Of a stretch of 64,000 bases of DNA, positions 24,101-30,975 are shown in pieces. The stretch is taken from contig NC_085112.1 of assembly GCF_030269925.1 (NCBI RefSeq), forward strand, positions 6,945,501 through 7,009,500, written 5' to 3'. Under the pieces are notes generated by a model that was not told where the DNA came from, ran no database searches, and was given only the letters and a program-made list of their open reading frames with translations. The DNA is from Bombyx mori. Taxonomy: Eukaryota; Arthropoda; Insecta; Lepidoptera; Bombycidae. Made by a program: the position numbers and the translations under genes. The number at the start of each line of letters is the position of its first letter. Positions within the stretch are counted from its first letter, which is position 1.

Positions 24101-25938
24101 GAGATGTTACTAAGAACAAATGCGCTTACCGGGTATACCCATACCAAGTTCTAGGTACGATTTGACGGATGGACTGAGGAAAGATGTTGGCGCGGACACC
24201 GGCACAGTTTCTGGTTCTGGAGCATCTAGTTCCTGAGCAGGATCTCGGGCGACTGGTACACTGCCAGCTCGAACGCGCTTGACACGAGTAACTTCTTCAG
24301 ACCCTCCTAGAAATTGATAATTCTTAATATGATCCATAATATTTTATATTTTAACTAGCGACCCTCTCTTCGCTTCGGAAACTGTAATTTATTATTGATT
24401 TCTCCACTATTTAATGGATGTTGTTATACATATAAACGTTCCTCTTCAATCACTCTATCTAATAAAAAAACCGCATCAAAATCCGTTGCGTAGTTTTAAA
24501 GATTTAAGCATAGGTACATAGGGACAGAGAAAGCGACTTTGTTTTATACTATGTAGTGATATCTAATAGACTAAGCAAAGGATACGGATACGCAAGCCGG
24601 CTACTTGTTATTTCTATAATAGGTGAGAGAATGATCTAACTGACAATAAGGCAATAAGTGGTTACTGAAGACAATGTGAACCCTGCTACCCAGCTTGTAA
24701 TATGAAGTTGTAGGCTAAATTATTTCTGCTGTAATGGTTCTCCTACCCTTCAAATACTCTGGGTATTTTACGCATAAATGTCTCGCGGCAGAAACAGCGA
24801 GAATGTTACCACCCTTGCCGGGTCACAATATGTCATCACGAGTAATTACGGAAATTTGTAGATAAATAATTATATTTAGATTTATACAACAAAAAATCGC
24901 GCCGGCTTCGCACGAACTAATAAGAATATTGTGTTCAAAGTACAGTATTTATATACATATTATTTTATAATATTTTCCTAAATTTTATATATGAAGCATC
25001 AATAATAAATTTGACGCTTCTTTAAAGTAAAAATTAAAATGGTAAAAAATATTTATAAGAGTATTTAACTGATTCGAAATGTATTACACAAAATAAATTC
25101 ACACCGATAAATCTCGCGACAAGCTTTTTTAACATAATTTGTAAACTGTATAATGTAGTACATTATTAGGTATTATTTAATGGGTTTTTTTCTTTTTAGA
25201 AAATTTCAATAAACATGTCACAGGATTGCTTAATGATAGTAAGTATTTTTTCTTAAGTCGATGGTTGTCTTCTCGTAACTTTTGCCTCAAATGACATAAC
25301 ACACACTATGTAGGTAATTACATTGATCGTGAGATTTGTACCCATTACACCCGTTTTTTTTAAGTAAAAGACGTCAGATTCTCTATCAGGTTATTATTTT
25401 CTATTCGACGAAATTGGACATATACTTTATTTTTAGAAACCTTTAAATTAAAGAAAATAATAGTAATAATAATGATAAAACGTACTATAAATATATTAAC
25501 AAGTACAAACCAGACCCGGAATACACAATGTCTTTCAGAAAGACATGAGCTCAGACCGAGATTCCTACCCAGACCAGCCCAGTATAGTATTGAGGGGTCA
25601 CGAGGGATTATATCAATGAGGCGATCAATTAAAGGTATAGACCAACCACGATATAAGAAGTACGCTCCAGACGGTTTCATTACTTATGTATTTGGGATGA
25701 CAAAGTCATGATTATTTGACCTGACGCTCCTGGAGACATATTTGAAAGTTTTTTTTTTTTTATTGGAATTTATTTTTAAATTGTCCTTTACAAAAAAGGA
25801 GACCGTTAAATTAGATTGTAAATTTCACTGAATTCGCATTGGCATTTAATCAACACAAAATTAACACTCACCTATTACACTCAGAGATGACATCACTAAC
25901 ACAGAAAATGAAATATAATATATCTCAAATCCTCCCAT
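115..25938 (-). CDS. CPAP1-type chitin-binding cuticular protein, 4 exons, 194 aa
   Basis: Secreted protein with one type-2 chitin-binding domain, expected to bind chitin in the cuticle matrix. Exons on the minus strand: 25938-25872, 24306-24130, 6247-6137 and 344-115 (stop at 117-115). All three introns are phase 1 with GT/AG ends and the joined CDS is 585 nt. Residues 1-22 are hydrophobic (MGGFEIYYIS...), a likely signal peptide. Residues 23-81 are an acidic, proline-rich linker. The domain follows a GKPGTDYPIL lead-in and has six cysteines with spacings x15, x5, x10, x12 and x7, ending CDWWFNVRC, the peritrophin-A pattern typical of the CPAP1 family. The tail is basic (YRRKRKQNRPKP). An AATAAA lies 35 bp past the stop. 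I saw no other exon, but the 17.9 kb and 5.8 kb introns could hide one. The family is confident; which CPAP1 member is unknown. Confidence 0.85.
896..1146 (-). repeat. Bm1-like SINE, 5'-truncated
   Basis: The T-rich left end followed by GACGAGCTCACAG and ACTGGAACCCATAGACATCT matches the other copies here in reverse orientation. It stops at the CCACCAGTA block, so the tRNA-derived head is missing. Confidence 0.8.
1560..1810 (+). repeat. dispersed repeat with GTGCGAGT cores, copy 1
   Basis: Diverged copy of the sequence at 4960-5230 on the other strand. Shared blocks in the same order are GTGCTTAGTGCGAGTTT, a CAGCGCCCCTAGCGG-like block, and TACCGAAATGAG followed by GTGCGAGTGCG. No coding potential seen. 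Possibly the 5' untranslated region of a non-LTR element, but I cannot name it. Confidence 0.55.
1890..2620 (+). repeat. unnamed dispersed repeat (family U), split by a Bm1
   Basis: The left part (1890-2120) and right part (about 2550-2620) together match the uninterrupted copy at 49245-49500, including a 'cagtggactttttcgaag'-like block and the ACAAAATAAAACAATTCACA block. The Bm1 at 2122-2547 interrupts it. Confidence 0.6.
2122..2547 (-). repeat. Bm1-like SINE, near full length
   Basis: The only copy here that is uninterrupted from the A-rich 3' end (T-rich on this strand) through to the tRNA-derived head. Read on the minus strand the head carries a pol III box-B-like GTGTTCTAATCCC after CACCG. 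It lies inside a family U repeat. Confidence 0.85.
3728..3748. repeat. (TG)n microsatellite
   Basis: Uninterrupted TG dinucleotide run of about 21 bp. Confidence 0.9.
4474..4538. repeat. (TG/CG)n microsatellite
   Basis: About 65 bp of alternating purine and pyrimidine, mostly TG with CG and TA interruptions. The predicted peptides over it on both strands are low-complexity artefacts. Confidence 0.9.
4930..5450 (-). repeat. dispersed repeat with GTGCGAGT cores, copy 2
   Basis: On the minus strand this contains the blocks of copy 1 (1560-1810), plus a second unit whose GAGTGCGAGTTACTCGATTT resembles 2754-2800. It may be two tandem or nested units. Confidence 0.5.
7173..7460. repeat. ctagctgaccc-type lepidopteran dispersed repeat
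   Basis: Begins CTAGCTGACCCGGCAAACAT and ends ATTTTATATATTGATA, with an internal GAGCCGTTTCGGAGGAGTTC. This layout recurs throughout Lepidoptera and has been linked to Helitron-like or SINE-like families. I did not identify the ends rigorously. Confidence 0.5.
7905..8075 (-). repeat. tRNA-headed SINE-like segment (second family)
   Basis: On the minus strand, GTGGGTTCGATTCCATC is a pol III box-B-like motif, preceded by GCCCCTGATTGCAGGGTCAA and followed by TCATTTCGGTGATGAATAGG. A diverged relative lies at 60170-60320. It is not Bm1. Confidence 0.5.
8155..8372 (-). repeat. dispersed repeat ending ctagcgacccgcc, copy 1
   Basis: Reverse-strand match to 24354-24562: both carry the gcgaagcg-type terminus, TTTAATGGATGTTGTTATAC, GCATCAAAATCCGTTGCGTA and AAAGCGACTTTGTTTTATAC in the same order. 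Confidence 0.7.
9923..10135 (+). repeat. ctagcgacccgcc-type dispersed repeat
   Basis: Starts CTAGCGACCCGCCCTCGCTT, has an A-run then a T-run, then AATCGGTCCAGTAGTTTCGG, and ends TTATAATATTAGTATAGAA. Same general class as 7173-7460 and 40403-40700. Confidence 0.55.
10984..11727 (+). CDS. LINE ORF1 protein, L1 ORF1p-like, 247 aa
   Basis: RNA-binding chaperone-type protein of the LINE. Residues 1-75 are rich in charged and leucine residues and probably form a coiled coil (FRTFRELIFSMLKLLRQQIG). Around residue 80, RRKNLIFLGVPE matches the start of the RRM-like domain of L1 ORF1 proteins. The segment near residue 155, GSPVSIKEFLTKSRQAVFGK, resembles their C-terminal domain. There is no zinc knuckle. 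A 736-bp AT-rich gap separates it from ORF2, so ORF2 is probably translated independently. Family assignment is by motif only. Confidence 0.7.
   Translation: MSQLSAIEVAQRNLEECFTKRMADLEAQLHAGGPAKDTVSKVAEEFRTFRELIFSMLKLLRQQIGECTRLVDAIETRHRRKNLIFLGVPEVQNEDCTAAILDILHKKMLLNTSAADFNVCHRIGATNKDHHRPILVRLKCLDTRMSIWRTKSKLKGSPVSIKEFLTKSRQAVFGKSRQYFGVRQCWTQDGVIIIKTADGNRHRLTTMDEFSDLAVKYPIVDGKPTSAKGSVSKAAPAITVNSKLRKT
12473..15421 (+). CDS. LINE ORF2: APE endonuclease and reverse transcriptase, 982 aa
   Basis: Copies the LINE RNA into the genome by target-primed reverse transcription. The N-terminal APE-type endonuclease shows HINAQS, SESWL, a MGDFNTN catalytic block and the SHHD histidine. The reverse transcriptase shows FRPISILPFLSKV, the first catalytic Asp in LVLIDFSNAFNAV, GVPQGGILSPLLF, the YADD box (YHLYADDLQLY) and VKNLGLYIDSTLDW. 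I chose the ATG at 12473; an in-frame TTG nine bases earlier is less likely. No internal stop or frameshift is seen, and every catalytic residue I checked is present. It may still be capable of mobilisation. Confidence 0.9.
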   Translation: MECIDDSFLSANDSMLSSDNDSYCSLPDSLGDCIRQTFDKSSDCLLNVCHINAQSIPSHYNDLFITFTNTNVHAVLISESWLKPHLPSAIYPLDGFTLIRNDRIDARGGGVAIYLRSNISYKTIACSSADSSTPVEYIFLEISMKGAKIVLGVVYCPPNVDYFSSLEPILESLGSDYSHHIIMGDFNTNFIAPLSSRSRKLQEIIRSTGLHVLPLQATHHNINGDDTWLDLMLTSTPTSVPTHGQYPAPGFSHHDLIFLSYTIKPPKPQPRVLSMRSFGRMNKENLCKDASKVDWDQLISSPSVDEKVHIFNEVVLGLYNTHAPIRKIKLKRPPAPWMTEGIRMAMRRRDRAFRKFRRNRCNDNWTKFKVSRNRCNQMIRNAKRRHILENINSASPADIWKFLGTLGIGRQRHSDFQATISLNDINFHFSSATPLNNQTKCRTLNYLNGLSRLNVDSFEFSSVAVDEIKNIILSIKSNAVGCDNISRRMIVTILDHLLPAIWHITNFSLSSGSFPSLWRKAYVLPLPKIPNPSLPNHFRPISILPFLSKVIEACVHKQLSQFIFRNNLLSPYQSGFRPGHSTVSALLKVVGDIRTGMQDTKVTVLVLIDFSNAFNAVNHDILLSILSYIMISPTALEWFSSYLRGRQQCTRTDDTSSSWCSVNSGVPQGGILSPLLFSIFINFLTHNLQCAYHLYADDLQLYRQTTVESISQAINQLNKDLDYICSWSTKFGLTVNPTKCQAIIVGSPRMIQRLTTMSLPPIFYNGTAIPLSSVVKNLGLYIDSTLDWKAQVSYVGQRTSGILRALYRLKNFLPSATKTMLVQALIFPIIDYGDVCYFDLNADLLNKLDRLLNNCIRFIFNLRKYDHISSYRAQLKLLPIRQRRNLRALTTLHSLLMSPEPPSYLTSYFQYLHSSHERALRSLNSLLIRCPTHSSSYVRNSFVVQSVLLWNALPLEIRTITNRCTFKLRVRRMLLEKLAESS
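15484..15552. repeat. (ATGT)n/(AT)n microsatellite in LINE 3' UTR
   Basis: Imperfect tetranucleotide run between the ORF2 stop and the AAATAAAT tail of the LINE. Confidence 0.85.
17085..17212 (+). repeat. Bm1-like SINE, 3' fragment
   Basis: Matches the last part of the SINE: GTAGATGTCTATGG, CCAGTAACCACTTAACGCC, GCTGTGAGCTCGTCC, then a poly-A tail. Confidence 0.8.
18307..21391 (+). mobile_element. full-length RTE-type LINE with exact 11-bp target duplication
   Basis: The 11-mer ATACTATAATT occurs exactly at 18296-18306 and 21392-21402, framing a 3085-bp element. It has a short 5' UTR, one long reading frame split by a single stop, and an (ATG)n tail directly after the stop, as RTE elements have. 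The exact duplication argues for a fairly recent insertion. Confidence 0.9.
18394..21375 (+). pseudogene. RTE endonuclease-reverse transcriptase with one in-frame TGA
   Basis: One frame runs from ATG 18394 to the stop at 21373-21375, interrupted only by TGA at 19378-19380. The codons on both sides are in the same frame, so this is a point change, not a frameshift. Endonuclease part (328 aa): TYNVRTL, SEIRREG, VTGDFNAKLG, NEIDFIMS and SDHRIV. Reverse-transcriptase part (about 660 aa): NYRPIALLSHVYKL, GFRKGYST, LAFVDYEKAFDS, VRQGDVISPKLF and the FADD box (LRFADDIVIMAE). The C-terminal GRPPTRW tail is typical of RTE. All catalytic motifs survive. The stop falls between the endonuclease and reverse-transcriptase domains. 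Confidence 0.9.
23095..23587 (-). mobile_element. mariner-family element, 3'-truncated
   Basis: The minus strand starts at 23587 with TAGGTTGGGGAAAAAGTC, a mariner-type terminal repeat beginning with TA. From 23402 a transposase N-terminus follows: YILKFYYKKGKNATQAAKKF and IWFKRFQSGNFDVKDAHRSG, the mariner helix-turn-helix. Shortly after, a frameshift is followed by SSYDVAEELGIDHKTVL. The catalytic D,D(34)D part and the other terminal repeat are missing. Confidence 0.8.
24354..24562 (+). repeat. dispersed repeat ending ctagcgaccc, copy 2
   Basis: Plus-strand counterpart of 8155-8372 with the same blocks in the same order, starting CTAGCGACCCTCTCTTCGCT. Confidence 0.7.
24600..24870 (-). repeat. 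highly diverged Bm1-related SINE (tentative)
   Basis: Keeps only scattered Bm1 landmarks: AAGTGGTTACTGAAG, CTCCTACCCTTCAAA, GCGGCAGAAACAG and GAGTAATTACGGAAATT. Confidence 0.4.
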
Positions 25939-26154
25939 TTTGAATATTTGTTTTTACAAGTGATATTGATAAGACGATAATATACGTAGAGGGTTATAAC
26001 TCAACCTCGTCACAATAATGAAGTCTTCGATCGGCATTGAGGTAAATCGAAGGTCCACAGGATTGACAGATTTCGTAACTGTTTTGTTGTGGACCGCAAC
26101 ACAGTACCGGTTGCGAATATTAAAATAAACGCTCGAACAACTCACGCGATTGTG

Positions 26155-26182
26155 TGCGCATTCGTCGACAAGCGAATGCGCA
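26155..26182. promoter_or_regulatory. inverted repeat upstream of the chitin-binding gene
   Basis: TGCGCATTCG and CGAATGCGCA form a perfect 10-bp inverted repeat with an 8-bp spacer, about 220 bp 5' of the chitin-binding start codon. It could be a dimeric factor site or chance; no factor is assigned. Confidence 0.35.
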
Positions 26183-26439
26183 ATGATCAAACCACGGTCT
26201 TGACTCAACTTGACTGTCTACACTTCCATGTTTGACGAAACCTCTGACCTCTAAGCTGATGCACCATAATAGTGTAAATTTAAGATTTGAATATTCTTTG
26301 ATGTTCAGTAGTCTACATCGCGTTCTCTCAAATACACAAATTATTTTAACATATCTATGTAAAAGGTTAAGGACATTTAAAACGACGATTGATAAAAGGT
26401 GTATATCACATTATATTTCATAAAATCATTATGCCTGTC

Positions 26440-27283
26440 TTCTTTTTCTACATCTTATCCCACTAGATGGGGTCGGCACTGCTAATTTTTCTCTTTCATT
26501 CTCTTCTATCAGCCGTCAGCTCAACACTCAATCCGCTCTCTCACACACTCCATACATATCTTCTTCGGTCGACCTCTTCTCCCCCTCTACCTTGCACTAC
26601 CATTTCCATACATCTCCTAGTCACATGCATCTTCTCTCTACGCATCACATGTCCATACCACGCTAACCGTCCGCTCTTTCATTTGTTAATTACCGGGGCT
26701 ACTATCACACTTCCTCTGATATACTCATTCCTTATCTTGTCCATTCTTGTCACTCCACACATCCATCTCAACATTCGCATCTCTGGTGCATACACTCCTC
26801 TTTCATGCTTTACTTTCGTCGCCCAACATTCAGATCCATACAGAATGACAGGTCTTATCATCGTTTTGTAAATTTTTCCCCTCGCATGCTGTTGCAGAGA
26901 CATGTCGCTATTTCACCCAACCTGCGTTTATTCGGCTCGCTACGTCACGGTCTATGTTGCCTTCGTTCTGGTATATAGAGCCTCTCTACCTCAGGTCCTT
27001 TCTCTCCAACGAGAACAATGTCGTCTGCGAACAGCATACACCAGGGCGCCTTCTCCTGTATGTGCGATGTTAGGGCATCCATTATTAGGATGAACAGGTA
27101 AGGGCTTAAAGCTGATCCCTGGTGTAAGCCTACCGCCACACTGAACTCGTCGGTATTGCCAGCTGCGAAGCGTACGTACTGGTTCTACCGTACATAGCTC
27201 GAACAAGCCACTGATATTTCCCTGGCACTCCTTTCACTTTCATGCTCCGCCACAGAACCTCACGGGGAACCCTATCCCTGGTC
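26440..27283 (-). mobile_element. RTE-like LINE fragment, decayed
   Basis: Minus-strand reverse-transcriptase pieces in order: DRVPREVLW, KGVPGKYQWLVRAMYGRT, VGLHQGSALSPYLFILIMD and WCMLFADDIVLV, then after an internal gap VILYGSECWATK and MRMLRWMCGVTRMDKIRNEY. It ends near a GACCCCATCTAGTGGGATAA block. Several frameshifts and stops. A different RTE lineage from the copy at 18.3-21.4 kb. Confidence 0.8.
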
Positions 27284-27289
27284 CCTCGA

Positions 27290-27600
27290 TTGTTGGGGGT
27301 GGCCGGCGCGTCCAGCCGGCTTCTGCCCAATATCGGGGGGCCCGACCAGGTAACGCGCGGTCTCTATACAAGGGTGGCACGATCAATGGCCCTATACGGG
27401 GCGCCCGTGTGGGACCAGTCCCTGGCCGTGGGGGTAGGGAATTTGCTGCAACAGCCGCAACGCATCATCGCGGTCAGGGTCATCCGTGCTTATCGAACCA
27501 TCTCTTTCGAGGCGTCGTGTGTACTACACGCTAGTTCTGACCCAGCGGGGCATTCCGTAGGATAACCCATTCTAACCGGCGCCATCTAGGCGGGCTTCGG
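27290..27600 (+). mobile_element. R1-clade LINE fragment
   Basis: A plus-strand GC-rich ORF with SMALYGAPVWDQSL and PQRIIAVRVIRAYRTISFEA, the conserved C-terminal reverse-transcriptase flank of R1/TRAS/SART-type LINEs. It abuts the antisense RTE fragment at about 27285. Both ends are lost. Confidence 0.75.
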
Positions 27601-28481
27601 ATGGCCTGCCGACCGAGAGTATGTTTTTAGCTTCTACAGGTGGTGTGACATATTTAACTCGAGGTCCAATCTCTGAGCTCGATCGAAAGAGAATTTGAAA
27701 ATGATTCCGACACTGATCTGGAGATGTAATAACACATCAATATCCTGTAATAGTCTTCTTTTTTTTTGCTTACAAATTTTCTACATTGCTTATAATTATT
27801 ATTTTTGCATGGGCCCAGCACATTTTAACAGTAGATTCTTGACCATATACTTCTTTAAATGCATTTTTCACGCTCATAGGCGCGTCGCAAATTAATGCTT
27901 TTGGTTGTAAAGAGTTTCGGAGAAAGGGCTGTTGCGAAGAGCTTCAAACAACATTTAGAAATCTTGTTTTCGTTCAGAAGTTCAAAAGAACGAAAGAAGT
28001 TCAGAAGAACAAAAAGAAATAAAGTTGGGTGATGGGAATTTTAGCTATACAAGTAGTAAATTCGTGGAACGTAATTTGATAATGTAAACATACATTATCT
28101 GTTATACAGTTTTAGAAAATGATTTTAGAAATTCCGTTGTAAGATGGTTAATTTAGTACCTATGCAAATCAGTATTTTTGTTATACGGTGAGTAATTTTG
28201 TCTTAAAATCTGTATATTAGTGGTTTCAGCTAGATTTTCGTTGTAAATTAGATAAAAAAAGTCATCTGATTTTGGTTAATTTTATACGTGTTTTAATAAA
28301 ATATGCTTAGGTAATCAAGTAATTAATTTATTACGCAGTCATTTTTCTGATATGCAGTGGATTATTGGGAGATTTAGTTTGCTTGAATTTTAAATAGAGG
28401 AGCAATTAAAAATTCCCAATTCAAAAATCACTCAAATTTTCGAAGTATCAATCTTTCTTGTCTAAGCTGAATAAAAAACAC

Positions 28482-28538
28482 AACTGAAAGTCAATAATCG
28501 AATGTTGCATATTTTTTAAAAGAAGATCCTCATAATAT
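28482..28538. repeat. 57-bp direct duplication, copy 1
   Basis: ACTGAAAGTC, ATAATCGAATGTT and TTTTTTAAAAGAAG match 29220-29275 with a few substitutions. Confidence 0.6.
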
Positions 28539-29219
28539 CATCCGCTGGTTAGCCCGGACGGGCTCTTTACGCTCACGTGCCCCGTCACGTTTTACAGCTG
28601 CCGCGCGGCTCGGTTTTCACAAAACCATTAATTGTGCCTCAAGTTATTATTGTAACACTAACAAGTGTTATATTTTTTATGTTTAGTATGAATTATGCTA
28701 TATATTTAAGTATTTTGTTTATTAGTATTCAATTACGGTGTAGAATTATGATACGCTGAACACAGAGATAGCGCGTTTTTGAATCATATCTCAAAAAATT
28801 AAGCGACGACATAGTTTTTTTTTTAAATTAAAATGTTTAAATTATATAAATTAAGATAAATATATATAAATATATTCACCGTAAGTATTAAAATTATTGG
28901 AATTATGTCAAATACACCCGTAGCCCCGCCGCACTCACGATTCTGCACATAGTTAAACAACAATTATTATTGTTTTATTCATTTTTGTCAAGGCAAGGAA
29001 TAACTTTTTGGCTTAATTTGGTAGATGATTTTACAGAGAGGCAAGATAGGTATATACAAATAGACCTTAGACAAACAGAGACAGGCAAGATTCAATAAAA
29101 CAGATGGCAGGGGAACAGAGGGTCCATGTCAAATGGTACTTGACACGGGCAATTTGGAGTACAAAATCACTTACAAAATCCATGTCAAGTGAGTGGTAGT
29201 TGACAGAACAATTCAGCAT

Positions 29220-29275
29220 CAACTGAAAGTCGATAATCGAATGTTTCACATTTTTTAAAAGAAGAACCTCATAGG
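29220..29275. repeat. 57-bp direct duplication, copy 2
   Basis: Second copy of the block at 28482-28538. Origin unknown. Confidence 0.6.
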
Positions 29276-29944
29276 TACCATTTGAAAAAAGTTTCACTCA
29301 AAAATCTCAAACCATGAAGGTTCTATGTCAATTCGAAGTAGGTACCTATTACAATAGAACGGCAATTTCATACTTTAACCCCTATTACCTATAACAGAAT
29401 CTACGCACAAGTAAGGGATGTATAGTTGGAGTGGACTTTCGTGGTTAATATGCCAAAGTAAATAATGTTTTAATACTATTTTGCATCGCTTAATTATTAG
29501 GTTAAGTGTAGCCGAGAATATCACATTTCTTAAAAAGTAAATAAATACGTGACTCTCAAAGCATATTATACTTATCTTGTTGTCTTTAAGAATATATAAA
29601 TGTCTCCCAACTTTAACGCTTGCGTTACTAAGTGTGGGAAAATGCTACGGTATAACAATATACACTCTTATCAAGAGGTTGGCTGCCCTCAAGGTTTTCT
29701 TTATTGCCTTTAAAGGCAGACTAACATACAGGTCTTGTGCGTGATTTCTGTGACTCCGTAGTCTTGCAAAAGCATATGGCGAATCGTGATGAAAACTATT
29801 GATCACCAGGGAGCCTGCCTTCTAAGGGCAATAGAAATGTAAAACATAGTATCAATACGAAATATTATAATATCAATTCAGAATTTCTCAAATTTCTAAT
29901 TTAAAAAACAAAACATACTTACTGGAAGTAAATATGTTTTGACC

Positions 29945-30075
29945 TGTTTGCCTGCGGTTAGTTGACCTCACGAGGCTCTAAAGTAAGGACGTTGCTAACA
30001 CTAGCCCTAGAAAGAGCAGTGCTTCGCAGAATCTACCACCGGATCCGAAACGCGACCTACTAAGAAGATTGAAAA
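29945..30075 (-). repeat. unnamed GC-rich dispersed repeat (family G), fragment
   Basis: Reverse of part of 38395-38705: ctcacgaggctct, aaggacgttgctaacac, agagcagtgcttcgcagaa and GATCCGAAACGCGACC are shared. Confidence 0.55.
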
Positions 30076-30174
30076 TGCATTTCTTAGAGTATCGTTACAA
30101 AAAAAATGACTGTATGGGCTAGATGCCTCTGTCTGTCCAAATGACCCAATCAAACCATTGCTGTGCTCCATTTT

Positions 30175-30530
30175 AAGTTCCAATTTTCAGTCTTTTTGGC
30201 GGGAACGCGAGGAGGGAAGTTGTGTGAATGGTTTTATTTTGTCTATTTAGTGTTTCATCAGGTTTCAATGTGTAATAACGGTGGTTTATGAACTGTTTAA
30301 TATCTGTGAAATTGCACAAATGTGGGATAATGGAACAAAGCCTCTGGACGTAGCTTCTCGGGATCCTCTAAAAAGTCCACTGAAAAAATCTCAGTAAATG
30401 ACTACACCATTTTACTGAGATTATATTTCATCTCATTTCATTTAATTTCATTCCAATTGATTATACTCTCAAACTAATTATTTTCATTTCATTTCATTCA
30501 CTTCATATTATCATTTTTCATAAAAATAAG
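30175..30530 (-). repeat. family U dispersed repeat, copy 2
   Basis: Reverse orientation of the family also at 1890-2620, 49245-49500 and 58985-59265. Shared marks are GTCCACTGAAAAAATCTCAG, a CATTTTACTGAGATT block and a TTTCA-rich end. It ends about 450 bp before the qin-like start codon. Confidence 0.6.
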
Positions 30531-30814
30531 AATATAAATTAAAATAAAACATGACCTAAAAGTCTTAGTTACCAGGTCATAAAATCCCATAAATAAAAAC
30601 GATTTTCATAGACAGTACATACACATATTAATTCATATTTGAGTTTTGAGACCTATCGGCATTTTCATTATTCATTAAATCGATTACCTATGTACCGTAC
30701 ATAAGTAACCACTCCTTCGTATTATTGAATCTCCAGAGTAATTACATTTTTTTTTAATGATATTCTGCGATTTCATACCTTATTAAAACCTGAAATAGCA
30801 ATACACTTTTTCTT

Positions 30815-30845
30815 AATCGGCCAATGCGCGCCGACCGTTAGTGTT
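30815..30845 (+). promoter_or_regulatory. possible promoter patch of the qin-like gene
   Basis: CGGCCAATGCGCGCCGACCG, a CCAAT box inside a short CpG-rich patch, lies about 150 bp before the ATG in otherwise AT-rich DNA. No TATA box is obvious. Tentative. Confidence 0.35.
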
Positions 30846-30975
30846 CGTCGAAAATACAATACAAACATTTCTATTTAGTCAGATAAAACATAAGGAAATT
30901 GATTTGTTGACTATTCGTAAAATGTTTCCCTTAAAGTAATCTAAAGTAATTGCTAAAATCTTCAAAGTTGTAAAA

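Larger units (their letters stand above)
6248..24129. other. intron 2 of the chitin-binding gene (17.9 kb, LINE-loaded)
   Basis: Contains ctagc-type dispersed repeats (7173-8372 and 9923-10135), an intact two-ORF LINE (about 10.9-15.74 kb), a Bm1 fragment (17.1 kb), a full-length RTE (18307-21391) and a truncated mariner (23.1-23.6 kb). The stretches 8400-9900, 15.75-17.05, 17.25-18.29 and 21.4-23.09 kb are AT-rich and I see nothing coding in them. Confidence 0.7.
24307..25871. other. intron 1 of the chitin-binding gene
   Basis: A 1.6 kb intron containing the ctagcgaccc repeat at 24354-24562 and a diverged SINE-like stretch at about 24600-24870. The 106-aa minus-strand ORF at 25360-25680 has no recognisable domain and is treated as chance. 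Confidence 0.6.
25939..30975. other. intergenic region between two divergent genes
   Basis: Separates the minus-strand chitin-binding gene from the plus-strand qin-like gene. Holds an RTE-like fragment, an R1-like fragment, a family U repeat and short duplications. From 27.6 to 28.48 and 28.56 to 29.9 kb I see no gene or named element. Confidence 0.6.

Noticed and set aside
25360..25711. Overlapping ORFs on both strands in intron 1
   Set aside because: No domain and no start context; they are mutually antisense, as expected by chance.
25954..26208. 84-aa minus-strand ORF upstream of the chitin-binding ATG
   Set aside because: Probably 5' UTR or promoter; no homology recognised and it does not splice in frame to the next exon.
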